Counted from the stretch's first letter, positions 42,826 to 52,459 are shown. The stretch: 64,000 bases of DNA from Streptomyces sp. NRRL WC-3618 (GCF_001280005.1 NZ_LGDW01000144.1:20540-84539), one strand, 5' to 3'. The notes: generated from the letters alone by a model not told the origin. Made by a program: numbers and translations.

Positions 42826-43719
42826 ATGTACGAGCAGAACAACAACCCGCCGTCGAACGATTCGACGGCACAGCGGGACGCGATCGAGATCAGTGACTTC
42901 GTATACGCGGCGACAGGTGCGCGGGTACGGAGGCTGACGCTGCCGGACGGCGCTCACTGGTTCCCTGCCGTCGACGTGTGCAAGAACCTGGGATACGCAC
43001 ACGTCGGCTCCGCTCTGCGCAACGTCGCCGACGCGACCAACTTCGCCAGTGTCGAGAGTGTGCTCCTGAGGCACTGTCTCAGCGTTCCCGCAGGTCGGGA
43101 GTGGCGACGAGACATGAACGTCGTCAACCTTCAAGGCCTGATCCTGTTGGTCAACGGCTGCACGAAGCCGGAGGCGGAGCCCTTCAAAACCTGGGTTTCC
43201 GAAGTCATCGCCACCATCCAGCGCGACGGCTCCTACTCCCTGGAACCGGCTCCCCTGCAGCCCGCTCCCACCGGCGGCACCGCCTACGTCATGCCGCAGC
43301 AGGTGGCCGACGCCCTCGTCGCACTCGAACAGCGCAGCATCCGGACGGACGATCTACTGCGCCAGATCAACGACAACCAGAAGGTGATGGTCGATGTACT
43401 GCGGGACATCGCCCAGACCCTCCGACGCCCCAACGACCGCACCCGGTCCGTCCAGGCGCCGGAGTTGACGCCCGAGCAGCTTCTGACCAACTGGAAGTCC
43501 AGGAACCTCGCCGTCACCGAGGACGTCCACACGGTCGCCGCCCACCTGGCCCCGGCGCTGCTCCACGGCGGCGCCGACTACAGCGTGGAGGAGATCGCCG
43601 TCTGCACCGGGCTGACACCCGACCGCGTCGGCAACGCCCTGGAGTTGCTGTCAGAGCATGGGTGTGTGCGTCAGGTGGGCCGTGCTCCGGACGGCGCGCC
43701 GTTCTACGTGCTGCCGTAG
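42826..43719 (+). CDS. BRO-N domain (phage antirepressor-like) protein with C-terminal winged helix
   Basis: The 297-residue protein begins with a BRO-N domain (~20-135: VRRLTLPDGAHWFPAVDVCKNLGYAHVGSALRNV ... VVNLQGLILLVNGCTKPEAEPFKTWVSEVIATIQRDGSY), then a Pro-rich linker and coiled segment (~140-205). The C-terminal domain (~225-297) reads like a winged helix (YSVEEIAVCTGLTPDRVGNALELLSEHGCVRQVG). BRO-N is best known from phage and baculovirus antirepressors. A GGAGGTGAT ribosome site with 5-nt spacing precedes the ATG. No other phage gene is nearby, so this is a domesticated or lone copy. Confidence 0.85.
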   Translation: MYEQNNNPPSNDSTAQRDAIEISDFVYAATGARVRRLTLPDGAHWFPAVDVCKNLGYAHVGSALRNVADATNFASVESVLLRHCLSVPAGREWRRDMNVVNLQGLILLVNGCTKPEAEPFKTWVSEVIATIQRDGSYSLEPAPLQPAPTGGTAYVMPQQVADALVALEQRSIRTDDLLRQINDNQKVMVDVLRDIAQTLRRPNDRTRSVQAPELTPEQLLTNWKSRNLAVTEDVHTVAAHLAPALLHGGADYSVEEIAVCTGLTPDRVGNALELLSEHGCVRQVGRAPDGAPFYVLP

Positions 43720-43742
43720 TCCCGTAGCCCTGTAAGCAAGAC

Positions 43743-43781
43743 AGGCCCGAAGTCGCAAAACCAAGTTGCGACTTCGGGCCT
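43743..43781. terminator. Strong bidirectional terminator
   Basis: A perfect 16-bp stem, AGGCCCGAAGTCGCAA (43743-43758) with its complement (43766-43781), and a 7-nt loop lie between convergent BRO-N and pirin genes. Confidence 0.88.
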
Positions 43782-43809
43782 ACTTGTACAGTACTGAACC
43801 TTCGCGGGT

Positions 43810-44781
43810 CTACAGGCCACCCTCGGACATTCCGTGAACCGCCGGGATCGTTCCCAGCCGGCCCTTCTGGAAGTCCTCGAACGCCTGCTCGAGCTCCGCC
43901 CTCGTGTTCATCACGAACGGGCCGTAGTGGGCCATCGGCTCACGGATCGGCTGGCCACCAAGGAGGACGACCTCCAGGTCCGGGGAGTTCGCGTCCTGCA
44001 GTTCGTCCGCGCGGACCGTGATCGACGAGCCCGTGCCGAAGACCGCCGTCTGACCCTTTCGCACCGGCCGCCGGTCCGCGCCCACGCTGCCGCGCCCCGC
44101 GAGGACGTACGCCAGACCGTTGAAGTCCTCCCGCCAGGGCAGGGTGACTTCCGCACCGGGAGCCAGCGTGGCGTGGACCAGGCTGATCGGGGTGTGGGTG
44201 ATTCCGGGACCCTCGTGGCCGTCCAGCTCACCGGCGATGACGCGCAGGAGCGCGCCGCCGTCGTGGGACGTGAGGAGCTGGACCTGACCGCCCCGGATGT
44301 CCTGGTAGCGCGGGGCCATCATCTTGTCCTTGGCCGGGAGGTTCACCCACAGCTGGATACCGTGGAAGAGGCCGCCGGACATGACCAGGGACTCCGGGGG
44401 CGCCTCGATGTGCAGAAGGCCCGAGCCGGCCGTCATCCACTGGGTGTCCCCGTTGGTGATGGTGCCGCCGCCGCCCTGCGAGTCCAGGTGGTCGAAGATC
44501 CCGTCCATGATGTACGTGACGGTCTCGAAGCCCCGGTGGGGGTGCCAGGGCGTGCCCTTGGGCTCTCCGGGGGCGTACTCGACCTCACCCATCTGGTCCA
44601 TCATGATGAACGGGTCGAGGTGCTTGTAGTTGATCCCGGCGAACGCCCGGCGCACCGGGAATCCCTCACCCTCGAAACCGCTCGGCGCGGTCGTCACGGT
44701 GAGCACGGGACGCGCCACCGCGTCGGCCGGAGCGGCCACACGGGGCAGGGTCAGCGGGTTCTCGACGGTCACTGCAGGCAT
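43810..44781 (-). CDS. Pirin-family protein
   Basis: The 323-residue bicupin has the pirin signature near the N-terminus (PFIMMDQMGEVEYAPGEPKGTPWHPHRGFETVTYIMDG), with the His-His-Glu metal ligands in HPHRGFE and the later LLHIEAPPE. Bacterial pirins act as quercetin dioxygenases or bind metabolic enzymes such as pyruvate dehydrogenase. AAGGAGG precedes the ATG at 44781. It stands alone between two terminators. Confidence 0.92.
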   Translation of the reverse strand: MPAVTVENPLTLPRVAAPADAVARPVLTVTTAPSGFEGEGFPVRRAFAGINYKHLDPFIMMDQMGEVEYAPGEPKGTPWHPHRGFETVTYIMDGIFDHLDSQGGGGTITNGDTQWMTAGSGLLHIEAPPESLVMSGGLFHGIQLWVNLPAKDKMMAPRYQDIRGGQVQLLTSHDGGALLRVIAGELDGHEGPGITHTPISLVHATLAPGAEVTLPWREDFNGLAYVLAGRGSVGADRRPVRKGQTAVFGTGSSITVRADELQDANSPDLEVVLLGGQPIREPMAHYGPFVMNTRAELEQAFEDFQKGRLGTIPAVHGMSEGGL

Positions 44782-44843
44782 GTCGGGACCTCCTTGTGCG
44801 GCCAGTTTAGTTGATTATTGAACTTCCTGCTAGCCCCAACAGA

Positions 44844-44875
44844 GAAGACCCGGAGGGCATTCCCTCCGGGTCTTC
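44844..44875. terminator. Hairpin terminator
   Basis: GAAGACCCGGAGGG (44844-44857) pairs with CCCTCCGGGTCTTC (44862-44875), loop CATT. On the minus strand it lies downstream of the large secreted-protein gene. Confidence 0.85.
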
Positions 44876-44914
44876 CCGGGTCTTCTCGACCGGGGGCCTC
44901 TAGGCCCTGTCGGC

Positions 44915-47065
44915 CTAGTTGCTGAAGTACAGGTACTTCCAGCCGCCGAACGTCGTCGAGTTCACGTTGTCGCCGGAGGCGCCGTCGACGTAGGCCGCCC
45001 GTATCCGGGCCCGGATGCCCGACGTACCGGGCGCCGGGAGCTGCACCGCCGACTTGCCGTTCCTGTCGAGCTCGAAGTACTCCGAATCGGCCGAGTTCCA
45101 CCTGTTGTCGTAGTAGACCTGCAGGTCGACGCGCTGCCTGCGGTCCGGGAAGGCGGGCATCGTGGTGGTCATCAGGGGCTCGGTGTTCTTGTGGAACCAG
45201 TAGTACGAGGTCGAGCCGATGTTGCCCGTCCTGTAGTACCGCGACAGAGCCGTGGAGATCCGCACGCGCGCGTACGCCGTGACCTTGGCCGACTTCGGCG
45301 CGAAGCGGGCGTCACCCTTGAAGACAGCGGTGACGGCCGTGTCGCGGGTCATGTCCACGGTCACCGCGAGGTCCCCGGCGGAGTTGACCCGGGCTGTCCT
45401 GACCAGCTTCTTCGGCTTGTCGGTGCCGTACGGGTCGACCCAGATCTCGACCGTACGGTTCCGGTACGTGCCGCCCAGGTGCGCGGTGAACCGGACGTCG
45501 GTGCCGTAGTCGTAGAGCTTCTTGTTGTTGGTCAGGGTCAGCGTCGGCGCCGTACGGGACACCGCGACCTTGTCGGAGGCGCCGACCCCGACATGCCCGG
45601 CGTCGCCCGCGTACGTCACCTGGTAGGTGACCGTGCCGCCCGCCGGCGGGGTGTCCGTGAACGAGTAGGTGCCGTTGGGCCGCACCGCGACCGACGGCAG
45701 CGTCCGCCCGTTCGGGGACTCCATGTCGGTACGGGTGACCGTCAGCCTGACGCCGGCCGGCAGCGCCACCGTCGCCGACAGCTTGCCGGAGACCGTGAGC
45801 TTCCTGGCCCGGGTGGCCGTCGCCGGAGCGTTCACCGTCAGGGTCGGGACGTTCTTCGTCGGGTCGGTGAGCGCCTTGAGGGTGTACCCGTCGGCGGTCC
45901 CGACCAGAGCGAAGATCCGGGAGGCATCCGGCGCCCAGGCCAGGTCGGCGGTGGCGTACGTGCCGGCCGTGTACGTACGGAGCGGCCTCGTCGCGTTCGG
46001 CCGGAAGACGGCCACCTTGGCACCGTTGGCCTGGGCGACCAGACCGTTCGGGGCGATGTCGGCACGCTGGCCGGCCGGGTAGGCGCCCGCCTTGGCGAAG
46101 TCGCCGTTGGCGTAGGCGTCCCGGTCCGTGCCGTTGGCCAGCACCTGCGCGGCGCCGGGGACGAGGTCGATGTCGCCGAGGCCGTTGTTGAGCGTGTAGT
46201 CGCCGTGGTGCCAGGCGGTCAGCCGGGGCTTCGGTCCGGAGACGTCCAGGACAGCCATCGAGGACGTGGGCAGGCCGGTCTCACCGACGGCCAGCAGGCC
46301 GGGCGCCGAGGTGCTCGCGTCGAGCAGCGCCTGGCCCCGCATGCCGATGTTGCCCTCGGGGAACTGTTCCATCGCCACCTGGCCGACCGCGGCCACGGTC
46401 GCGGACCGGCCCGCCAGAGCCGTGCTGGAGGTCTCGGCGGAGGAGTCCGCGGAGGTCTCCGGGGAGGGGGAGGGGGACTCGGCCGAGGGCTCGGGCGACG
46501 GCTCCGTGTTCGGCTCGCTCGGATCAGGCGTGGGCTCCGTCGGGTCCGGAGTCGGCTCACTGGGGTCCGGCGTGGGCTCGGTCGGCTCCGGCGTCGGCTC
46601 CGGGTTCTCGGTCACCGTCGGGTCGATCGAGCCCAGGTTGCCGTTCCCCTGGTCGCCGTAGCTGAACCAGAGCTTGCCGCCGGCGAAGGCGAGGTTGCTC
46701 GGGCCGGTGCCGGTGGGAATCGAGTAGCGGGCCTTGATGTTCAGGGTGGCCGGGTCGAGCGCCACGATCTGGTGCCGGGCGGGCAGGGCCGCGTACAGGG
46801 TGCGTCCGTCGTCGGACAGCGCCAGGTCGACGACCGAACCGAGGAGACTGACGCTGTCGACGACGGCGCCCGAGTAGTCCGCGGCCAGTACCCGGCCGCT
46901 GCCCCTGTCGCCGACGAAGACCCGCTCCAGGGTCGCGTCCGCGACGATGCCGCCGGGCGACTGGACGGTGGCGACGGCCGCCGAGGCCGTACCGGTGGTG
47001 GCGACGCTCAGCGCCACCGAGCTGAAGAGGACGGCGAGTGCCGTCGCTGTCGACGTGCTGCGCAT
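44915..47065 (-). CDS. Large secreted beta-propeller/Ig-like repeat protein
   Basis: The 716-residue protein has a signal peptide (MRSTSTATALAVLFSSVALSVATTGTASA), a YncE-like propeller (GGIVADATLERVFVGDRGSGRVLAADYSG, ALSDDGRTLYAALPARHQIVALD) interrupted by a Glu/Pro/Thr/Ser linker (~152-215), more propeller to ~375, then Ig-like repeats (TLTVNAPATATRARKLTVSGKLS; KVAVSRTAPTLTLTNNKKLYDYGTDVRFTAHL). It belongs to the surface or adhesive class of Streptomyces secreted proteins. There is no LPxTG anchor. The start at 47065 gives a clean signal peptide. Confidence 0.8.
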   Translation of the reverse strand: MRSTSTATALAVLFSSVALSVATTGTASAAVATVQSPGGIVADATLERVFVGDRGSGRVLAADYSGAVVDSVSLLGSVVDLALSDDGRTLYAALPARHQIVALDPATLNIKARYSIPTGTGPSNLAFAGGKLWFSYGDQGNGNLGSIDPTVTENPEPTPEPTEPTPDPSEPTPDPTEPTPDPSEPNTEPSPEPSAESPSPSPETSADSSAETSSTALAGRSATVAAVGQVAMEQFPEGNIGMRGQALLDASTSAPGLLAVGETGLPTSSMAVLDVSGPKPRLTAWHHGDYTLNNGLGDIDLVPGAAQVLANGTDRDAYANGDFAKAGAYPAGQRADIAPNGLVAQANGAKVAVFRPNATRPLRTYTAGTYATADLAWAPDASRIFALVGTADGYTLKALTDPTKNVPTLTVNAPATATRARKLTVSGKLSATVALPAGVRLTVTRTDMESPNGRTLPSVAVRPNGTYSFTDTPPAGGTVTYQVTYAGDAGHVGVGASDKVAVSRTAPTLTLTNNKKLYDYGTDVRFTAHLGGTYRNRTVEIWVDPYGTDKPKKLVRTARVNSAGDLAVTVDMTRDTAVTAVFKGDARFAPKSAKVTAYARVRISTALSRYYRTGNIGSTSYYWFHKNTEPLMTTTMPAFPDRRQRVDLQVYYDNRWNSADSEYFELDRNGKSAVQLPAPGTSGIRARIRAAYVDGASGDNVNSTTFGGWKYLYFSN
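46480..46612 (-). repeat. Coding repeat, (PTPDPSE)n linker
   Basis: Repeats of about 21 bp of the CGGCGTGGGCTC-type encode alternating PTPDPSE/PTPDPTE units within the secreted protein. Confidence 0.7.
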
Positions 47066-47288
47066 ACGCACAGTGGATGAACCCCCCCAAGAGAACCCGG
47101 AATCACACCGGGAGCTGAGAGCGCCGCGCGACACCCAGACGCGACCGCCGAAGCGGTTACCACTGGGGCGCGGCTGCCAGAAGAGACCTTATGGCATGCC
47201 TGCGACAACCGCAGGGGGGTTTTCCGGTACGGGAAGGGGGTTTTCGACGCCCAGGCAGGGAGGGGAGGTAACAGGAGGGGAGGGACCG

Positions 47289-47753
47289 TCAGCCGTACAT
47301 CCTGCGCATCGCGAACTCCACCATCTGCTCGACCGCCTTCGCGTCGAACACCATGCGGTGCTCGCCCTCCATGTCCACGACGAAGCCGTAGCCGGTGGGC
47401 AGCAGGTCGATGACCTCGGCGCCGGTGATCACGAAGTACTTGGACTCCTTGCCGGCGTAGCGGCGCAGTTCCTTCAGGGAGGTGAACATCGGGATCACGG
47501 GCTGCTGGGTGTTGTGCAGCGCCAGGAACCCGGGGTTGTCGCCGCGCGGGCAGTACACCTTCGACGTGGCGAAGACCTGCTGGAAGTCCTCGGCCGACAT
47601 CGAGCCCGTCGTGAAGGCGCGCACCGCGTCCGCGAGGGACGGCGGGGACGGCTCGGGGTACAGCGGGGGCGGCTGGCCGTACCCGCCCGGCATCTGCTGC
47701 TGCGGCTGGGCGTACTGCTGCTGCGCTCCAGCGTTCTGGTCATAGCCGTACAT
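47289..47753 (-). CDS. SseB-family protein
   Basis: The 154-residue protein has a Gln/Tyr/Pro-rich N-terminus (MYGYDQNAGAQQQYAQPQQQ) and an SseB N-terminal-type domain (~38-150: SLADAVRAFTTGSMSAEDFQQVFATSKVYCPRGDNPGFLALHNTQQPVIPMFTSLKELRRYAG). SseB-like proteins are common in actinobacteria, sometimes linked to type VII secretion or enhanced serine sensitivity; the role is not known. ATG 47753 is chosen because the upstream frame is unlike the family. Confidence 0.8.
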   Translation of the reverse strand: MYGYDQNAGAQQQYAQPQQQMPGGYGQPPPLYPEPSPPSLADAVRAFTTGSMSAEDFQQVFATSKVYCPRGDNPGFLALHNTQQPVIPMFTSLKELRRYAGKESKYFVITGAEVIDLLPTGYGFVVDMEGEHRMVFDAKAVEQMVEFAMRRMYG

Positions 47754-47858
47754 GGCCGCAAGAGTACCGAGAGCGGGGTGACCCCGGGGCGGCCCGGCCC
47801 CCGGCCCACCCCTGGACGCGTAACGCGTCACACATCAAGGGTTGGGGTTGCGTCTTAT

Positions 47859-47902
47859 TACCGGCGGGTAGCATCATCGTGGAAGGCAGCTACTAGTTGG
47901 TA
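47859..47902. promoter_or_regulatory. Two TAC-N6-GTA operators upstream of the acyl-CoA dehydrogenase
   Basis: TACCGGCGGGTA (47859-47870) and TACTAGTTGGTA (47891-47902) share the TAC-N6-GTA palindrome, 32 bp apart, in the gap before the fadE-like gene. Sites with this look are typical of TetR-family fatty-acid-degradation regulators in actinobacteria. Confidence 0.55.
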
Positions 47903-47958
47903 TGCGAATCAGGCGCGAGGAGTCAGTGCCTCGCCGATCTCTCTACGGAGCCGTCGCC

Positions 47959-49785
47959 ATGGGGCACTACAAGTCGAATCTCCGCGACATCGAGTTCAAC
48001 CTCTTCGAGGTCCTCGGGCGCGACAAGCTGTACGGCACCGGTCCCTTCGCGGAGATGGACACGGACACCGCCAAGAGCATCCTCGAGGAGATGACCCGCC
48101 TCGCGGAGAACGAGCTGGCCGAGTCCTTCACGGACGGCGACCGCACCCCGCCGGTCTTCGACCCCGCGACCAACACCGCGCCCGTCCCGGCCTCCTTCAA
48201 GAAGAGCTACAAGGCCTTCATGGAGTCGGAGTACTGGCGCCTCGGCCTGCCCGAGGAGATCGGTGGCACCACCGCGCCGCGCTCCCTGATCTGGTCCTAC
48301 GCGGAGCTGCTGCTCGGCGCGAACCCGGCCGTGTGGATGTACGCATCCGGCCCGGCGTTCGCCGGCATCCTCTTCGACGAGGGCAACGACGTACAGAAGA
48401 AGATCGCCCAGATCGCGGTCGACAAGACCTGGGGCTCCACCATGGTCCTCACCGAGCCGGACGCCGGCTCGGACGTGGGCGCCGGCCGCACCAAGGCGAT
48501 CCAGCAGGAGGACGGCTCCTGGCACATCGAGGGCGTGAAGCGGTTCATCACCTCCGGTGAGCACGACATGGAGGAGAACATCCTCCACTACGTCCTCGCG
48601 CGGCCGGAGGGCCACGGCCCCGGCACCAAGGGCCTGTCCCTCTTCCTCGTACCGAAGTTCCTCTTCGACTTCGAGACCGGCGAGCTCGGTGAGCGCAACG
48701 GCGTGTACGCGACGAACGTCGAGCACAAGATGGGCCTCAAGGCCTCCAACACCTGCGAGATGACCTTCGGCGACCGTCACCCGGCCAAGGGCTGGCTGAT
48801 CGGCGACAAGCACGACGGCATCCGCCAGATGTTCCGGATCATCGAGTTCGCCCGCATGATGGTCGGCACGAAGGCCATCTCGACGCTGTCGACCGGCTAC
48901 CTCAACGCCCTCGAGTACGCCAAGGAGCGCGTCCAGGGTCCGGATCTCGCCAACTTCATGGACAAGACGGCGCCCAAGGTCACCATCACGCACCACCCGG
49001 ACGTCCGCCGCTCGCTGATGACGCAGAAGGCGTACGCCGAGGGCATGCGCGCCCTCGTGCTCTACACGGCCTCCGTCCAGGACGAGATCCAGGTCAAGGA
49101 GGCGGCGGGCGAGGAGAGCGCGGCCCTGGAGGCCCTCAACGACCTCCTGCTCCCGATCGTGAAGGGCTACGGCTCCGAGAAGGGCTACGAGCAGCTCGCC
49201 CAGTCGCTCCAGACCTTCGGCGGCTCCGGGTTCCTCCAGGAGTACCCGATCGAGCAGTACATCCGCGACGCCAAGATCGACACCCTGTACGAGGGCACGA
49301 CCGCGATCCAGGGCCAGGACTTCTTCTTCCGGAAGATCGTCCGCAACCAGGGCGCGGCCCTCAACTCCCTCGCCGAGGACATCAAGAAGTTCCTCGCGCC
49401 GGGCACGGGCGGCGACGACCTGGCGGTGGCGCGCGAGCAGCTCGCCAAGGCCGCCGTCGAGCTGGAGGCCATCGTCGGCCTGATGCTGACGGACCTCGCG
49501 GCGACCGAGCAGGACGTCAAGAACATCTACAAGGTGGGCCTCAACACCACCCGCCTGCTGATGGCCTCGGGCGACGTCGTCGTCGGCTACCTGCTCCTCA
49601 AGGGGGCCGCCGTGGCCGCCGAGAAGCTGGCGACCGCGTCCGCGAAGGACGTCCCGTTCTACCAGGGCAAGATCGCGGCGGCGAAGTTCTTCGCGGCCAA
49701 CGTCCTGCCGGGCGTCACCGGCGCCCGCAAGCTCGCGGCCGGCGTCGACCTCGATGTGATGGAGCTGGACGAAGCGGCTTTCTGA
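47959..49785 (+). CDS. Acyl-CoA dehydrogenase (long form, FadE5-like)
   Basis: The 608-residue flavoprotein begins [20 protein letters not shown], the N-terminus of the long actinobacterial acyl-CoA dehydrogenases. It carries [21 protein letters not shown] (FAD/substrate loop), [22 protein letters not shown] and the catalytic Glu in [13 protein letters not shown] near residue 444, plus the C-terminal extension of the ~600-residue class. It oxidises acyl-CoA to enoyl-CoA in beta-oxidation. The ATG at 47959 with GGAG is chosen over an in-frame start at 47902. Two palindromic operators lie upstream. Confidence 0.92.
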   Translation: MGHYKSNLRDIEFNLFEVLGRDKLYGTGPFAEMDTDTAKSILEEMTRLAENELAESFTDGDRTPPVFDPATNTAPVPASFKKSYKAFMESEYWRLGLPEEIGGTTAPRSLIWSYAELLLGANPAVWMYASGPAFAGILFDEGNDVQKKIAQIAVDKTWGSTMVLTEPDAGSDVGAGRTKAIQQEDGSWHIEGVKRFITSGEHDMEENILHYVLARPEGHGPGTKGLSLFLVPKFLFDFETGELGERNGVYATNVEHKMGLKASNTCEMTFGDRHPAKGWLIGDKHDGIRQMFRIIEFARMMVGTKAISTLSTGYLNALEYAKERVQGPDLANFMDKTAPKVTITHHPDVRRSLMTQKAYAEGMRALVLYTASVQDEIQVKEAAGEESAALEALNDLLLPIVKGYGSEKGYEQLAQSLQTFGGSGFLQEYPIEQYIRDAKIDTLYEGTTAIQGQDFFFRKIVRNQGAALNSLAEDIKKFLAPGTGGDDLAVAREQLAKAAVELEAIVGLMLTDLAATEQDVKNIYKVGLNTTRLLMASGDVVVGYLLLKGAAVAAEKLATASAKDVPFYQGKIAAAKFFAANVLPGVTGARKLAAGVDLDVMELDEAAF

Positions 49786-49854
49786 GCACACTTCGCACGC
49801 AGTTCGCACACTTCGCACACCCAGGCCACCACTGCCTGAGTTCACACAGGCCAA

Positions 49855-49902
49855 GTACGGCGGCCCGCACCGGGGTTCACCTTCCGGGGCGGGCCGCCGT
49901 AC
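49855..49902 (+). terminator. Hairpin terminator after the acyl-CoA dehydrogenase
   Basis: GTACGGCGGCCCGC (49855-49868) pairs perfectly with GCGGGCCGCCGTAC (49889-49902). The 20-nt loop has additional internal CCGG pairing. Confidence 0.85.
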
Positions 49903-50046
49903 CGCTGAACCGGGACACATCCCCACGGTCCGCCCGGTGTCCGGAAACCGACCCGCGAACCAGTTGTCCCGCCTTCACACCTCCGTTACGAGAGCCCGCT
50001 CACCAACCCAGGGAGCGGGCGCTATTACGTCGTTAAGGTGAACCCC

Positions 50047-51381
50047 ATGAGCGCACCCCACCGCTTCGACCGCGGCCTCACCGACGACCTGATGTCCTTC
50101 CTGGCGGCGAGTCCGTCGGCGTACCACGCCGTGGCGAACACCGCCCAGCGGCTGGAGAAGGCCGGCTTCCGACAGGTCGCCGAGACGGACGCCTGGGACG
50201 CGGAGACATCAGCGGCCGCCACCTCGGGGACCGGCGGCAAGTACGTGCTGCGCGGCGGCGCGATCGTGGCCTGGTACGTCCCCGAGGGCGCCGCGCCGCA
50301 CACGCCCTTCCGGATCGTCGGCGCCCACACCGACTCCCCCAACCTGCGCGTGAAGCCGGTGCCGGACCTCGGCGGACACGGCTGGCGCCAGGTCGCCGTG
50401 GAGATCTACGGCGGGCCGCTGCTCAACTCCTGGCTGGACCGCGACCTGGGGCTGGCCGGCCGCCTCACCCTCCGGGACGGCACCACGCGCCTGGTGAACG
50501 TCGACCGGCCCCTGCTGCGAGTCCCCCAGCTCGCCGTCCACCTCGACCGCGCCGTGAACACCGACGGGCTGAAGCTCGACAAGCAGCGCCACCTGCAGCC
50601 GATCTGGGGCCTGTCGGACGATGTCCGCGAGGGCGACCTGATCGCCTTCCTCGAACAGGAGTCCGGACTCGCGCCGGGCGAGGTCACCGGCTGGGACCTG
50701 ATGACCCACTCCGTCGAACCACCCGCGTACCTGGGCCGCGACCGGGAGCTGGTCGCCGGCCCGCGCATGGACAACCTGCTGTCCGTACACGCCGCGACGG
50801 CGGCACTGGCGGCCGTGGCGACCCGCTCCGCCTCCGGTGACGGGACACTCCCGTACATCCCGGTCCTCGCGGCCTTCGACCACGAGGAGAACGGCTCGCA
50901 GAGCGACACGGGGGCGGACGGCCCGCTGCTCGGCAGCGTGCTGGAGCGTTCGGTGTTCGCGCGGGGCGGATCGTACGAGGACCGGGCAAGGGCGTTCGCG
51001 GGCACCGTGTGTCTCTCCTCCGACACGGGCCACGCCGTCCACCCCAACTACGCGGAGCGCCACGACCCGACGCACCACCCGCGCGTCAACGGCGGCCCCA
51101 TCCTCAAGGTCAACGTCAACAACCGCTACGCCACGGACGGTTCGGGCCGCGCGATCTGGGCGGCGGCCTGCGACAAGGCCGGCGTCCCGTTCCAGAACTT
51201 CGTCTCCAACAACTCCATGCCGTGCGGCACGACGATCGGCCCGATCACCGCCGCGAGGCACGGCATCAAGACGGTCGACATCGGCGTGGCGATCCTTTCG
51301 ATGCACAGCGCGCGGGAGTTGTGCGGCGCCGACGATCCGCACCTGCTCGCCAACGCGCTGGTGGCGTTCCTGGAAGGGTAG
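50047..51381 (+). CDS. M18 aspartyl-type aminopeptidase
   Basis: The 444-residue protein of peptidase family M18 has FRIVGAHTDSPNLRVKP (first metal His/Asp), ELVAGPRMDNLLSV (bridging Asp), AAFDHEENGSQSDTGADGPLL (catalytic Glu pair) and the C-terminal IGVAILSMHSARELCG (last His). It removes N-terminal acidic or neutral residues using two metal ions, and forms dodecamers in the family. The ATG at 50047 follows AAGGTGA; the GTG at 50038 is possible. Preceded by a strong terminator. Confidence 0.92.
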   Translation: MSAPHRFDRGLTDDLMSFLAASPSAYHAVANTAQRLEKAGFRQVAETDAWDAETSAAATSGTGGKYVLRGGAIVAWYVPEGAAPHTPFRIVGAHTDSPNLRVKPVPDLGGHGWRQVAVEIYGGPLLNSWLDRDLGLAGRLTLRDGTTRLVNVDRPLLRVPQLAVHLDRAVNTDGLKLDKQRHLQPIWGLSDDVREGDLIAFLEQESGLAPGEVTGWDLMTHSVEPPAYLGRDRELVAGPRMDNLLSVHAATAALAAVATRSASGDGTLPYIPVLAAFDHEENGSQSDTGADGPLLGSVLERSVFARGGSYEDRARAFAGTVCLSSDTGHAVHPNYAERHDPTHHPRVNGGPILKVNVNNRYATDGSGRAIWAAACDKAGVPFQNFVSNNSMPCGTTIGPITAARHGIKTVDIGVAILSMHSARELCGADDPHLLANALVAFLEG

Positions 51382-51475
51382 TTGCGCGACCGCGCATACC
51401 TGTCCCAGGTCCGGGAACCCGGAAGCGACCGGAAACAACCGGAAACGACCGGCCCCGGACAGGGAGGCAACACTC

Positions 51476-51694
51476 ATGAGCCTCGGCGGCTGCATCATCC
51501 TCATCGCCGTGGGAGCCATTCTCACGTTCGCGACCGACTGGGAGATGGAGGGGGTCAACCTCGACCTGGTCGGCGTCATCCTGATGGTCGTCGGACTGAT
51601 CGGCGCCCTGACGTTCCGCAGCGTGGCGCGTCGCAGGCGGGTACTGGTACCGCCCTCGACGACGGTGATCGACGACGACCGACACCACGGCTGA
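51476..51694 (+). CDS. Small two-helix membrane protein (DUF6458-like)
   Basis: The 72-residue protein starts MSLGGCIILIAVGAILTFATDW, then a short acidic loop, a second helix LDLVGVILMVVGLIGALTF and a basic/polar tail (RSVARRRRVLVPPSTTV). This is the DUF6458 pattern seen across actinobacteria, function unknown. GGGAGG precedes the ATG. Confidence 0.8.
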   Translation: MSLGGCIILIAVGAILTFATDWEMEGVNLDLVGVILMVVGLIGALTFRSVARRRRVLVPPSTTVIDDDRHHG

Positions 51695-51775
51695 CCCCTC
51701 CACCCCCTTCAGTTCCTTCAGCCCATCGGCGTACCGGCGGCGTCGGGGACGCTGTGACGGGGAAGCGGTGAGTAC

Positions 51776-52270
51776 ATGAGATTCCTCGTACGCGACCGGC
51801 TGCTCGGCATCGGCGACGACTACTGGATCGAGGACCAGCACGGCACCAAGGTGTACCTGGTCGACGGCAAGGCGATGCGGCTGCGGGACACCTTCGAGCT
51901 GAAGGACACGCAGGGGCGGGTGCTGATCGACATCCACCAGAAGATGTTCGCCCTGCGGGACACCATGGTGATCGAACGGGACGGCGACCCGCTGGCGACG
52001 ATCAGACGCAAACGCCTGTCGCTCCTACGCAACCACTACCGGGTGTCGCTGGTGGACGGCACGGAACTGGACGTCAGCGGAAAGATCCTGGACCGGGAGT
52101 TCGCGGTCGACTACAACGGCGAACTCCTCGCCCAGATCTCCCGCCGCTGGCTGCACATCCGGGAGACATACGGTGTGGACGTCGTACGAGACGACGCAGA
52201 CCCGGCACTGCTGATCGCGGTGGCGGTATGCGTGATCCACTTGGCGGAGAAGGAACGGAGAGAGGACTGA
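51776..52270 (+). CDS. LURP-one-related (Tubby-like) protein
   Basis: The 164-residue protein has the LOR fold: MRFLVRDRLLGIGDDYWIEDQHGTKVYLVDGKAMRLRDTFELKDTQGRVLIDIHQKMFALRDTMVIERDG ... RNHYRVSLVDGTELDVSGKILDREF. The repeated strands around a central C-terminal helix (ALLIAVAVCVIHL) are typical. Bacterial members are of unknown role; the fold suggests lipid or membrane association. Followed by an array of intergenic repeats. Confidence 0.87.
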   Translation: MRFLVRDRLLGIGDDYWIEDQHGTKVYLVDGKAMRLRDTFELKDTQGRVLIDIHQKMFALRDTMVIERDGDPLATIRRKRLSLLRNHYRVSLVDGTELDVSGKILDREFAVDYNGELLAQISRRWLHIRETYGVDVVRDDADPALLIAVAVCVIHLAEKERRED

Positions 52271-52283
52271 GGGGGCCCATTTT

Positions 52284-52437
52284 CAGCCCGCCCGGCATCT
52301 CCAGCCCGCCCCGGCAAATCCAGCCCGTCCGGCACCATCCAGCCCGTCCGGCGTTTGAGGACAAGGCCCGTTCAGGGCCGAAGGGGGGTCTGGGGGCGCA
52401 GCCCCCAGGACGGGACGGGTAAGGGCGGCGGGGGCGA
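52284..52437. repeat. Intergenic repeat element with four leading units
   Basis: CAGCCCG-type units start at 52284, 52302, 52321 and 52340 (18-19 bp apart). The last continues as a full copy (52340-52437): CCGTCCGGCGTTTGAGG, a GGCCCG..TTC..GGGCC stem, then TCTGGGGGCGCAGCCCCC and a GGGACGGGT...GGCGGGGGCGA tail. The same element recurs near 54467 and 54577, and its second half at 20174. This is a known-looking dispersed Streptomyces intergenic repeat with hairpins. Confidence 0.8.
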
Positions 52438-52459
52438 AACACCCCCCCCCGGCGCCACC

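Noticed and set aside
42752..42937. Small ORF overlapping the BRO-N start
   Set aside because: Out of frame, Arg/Thr-rich, and it covers the strong ribosome site of the BRO-N gene; likely chance.
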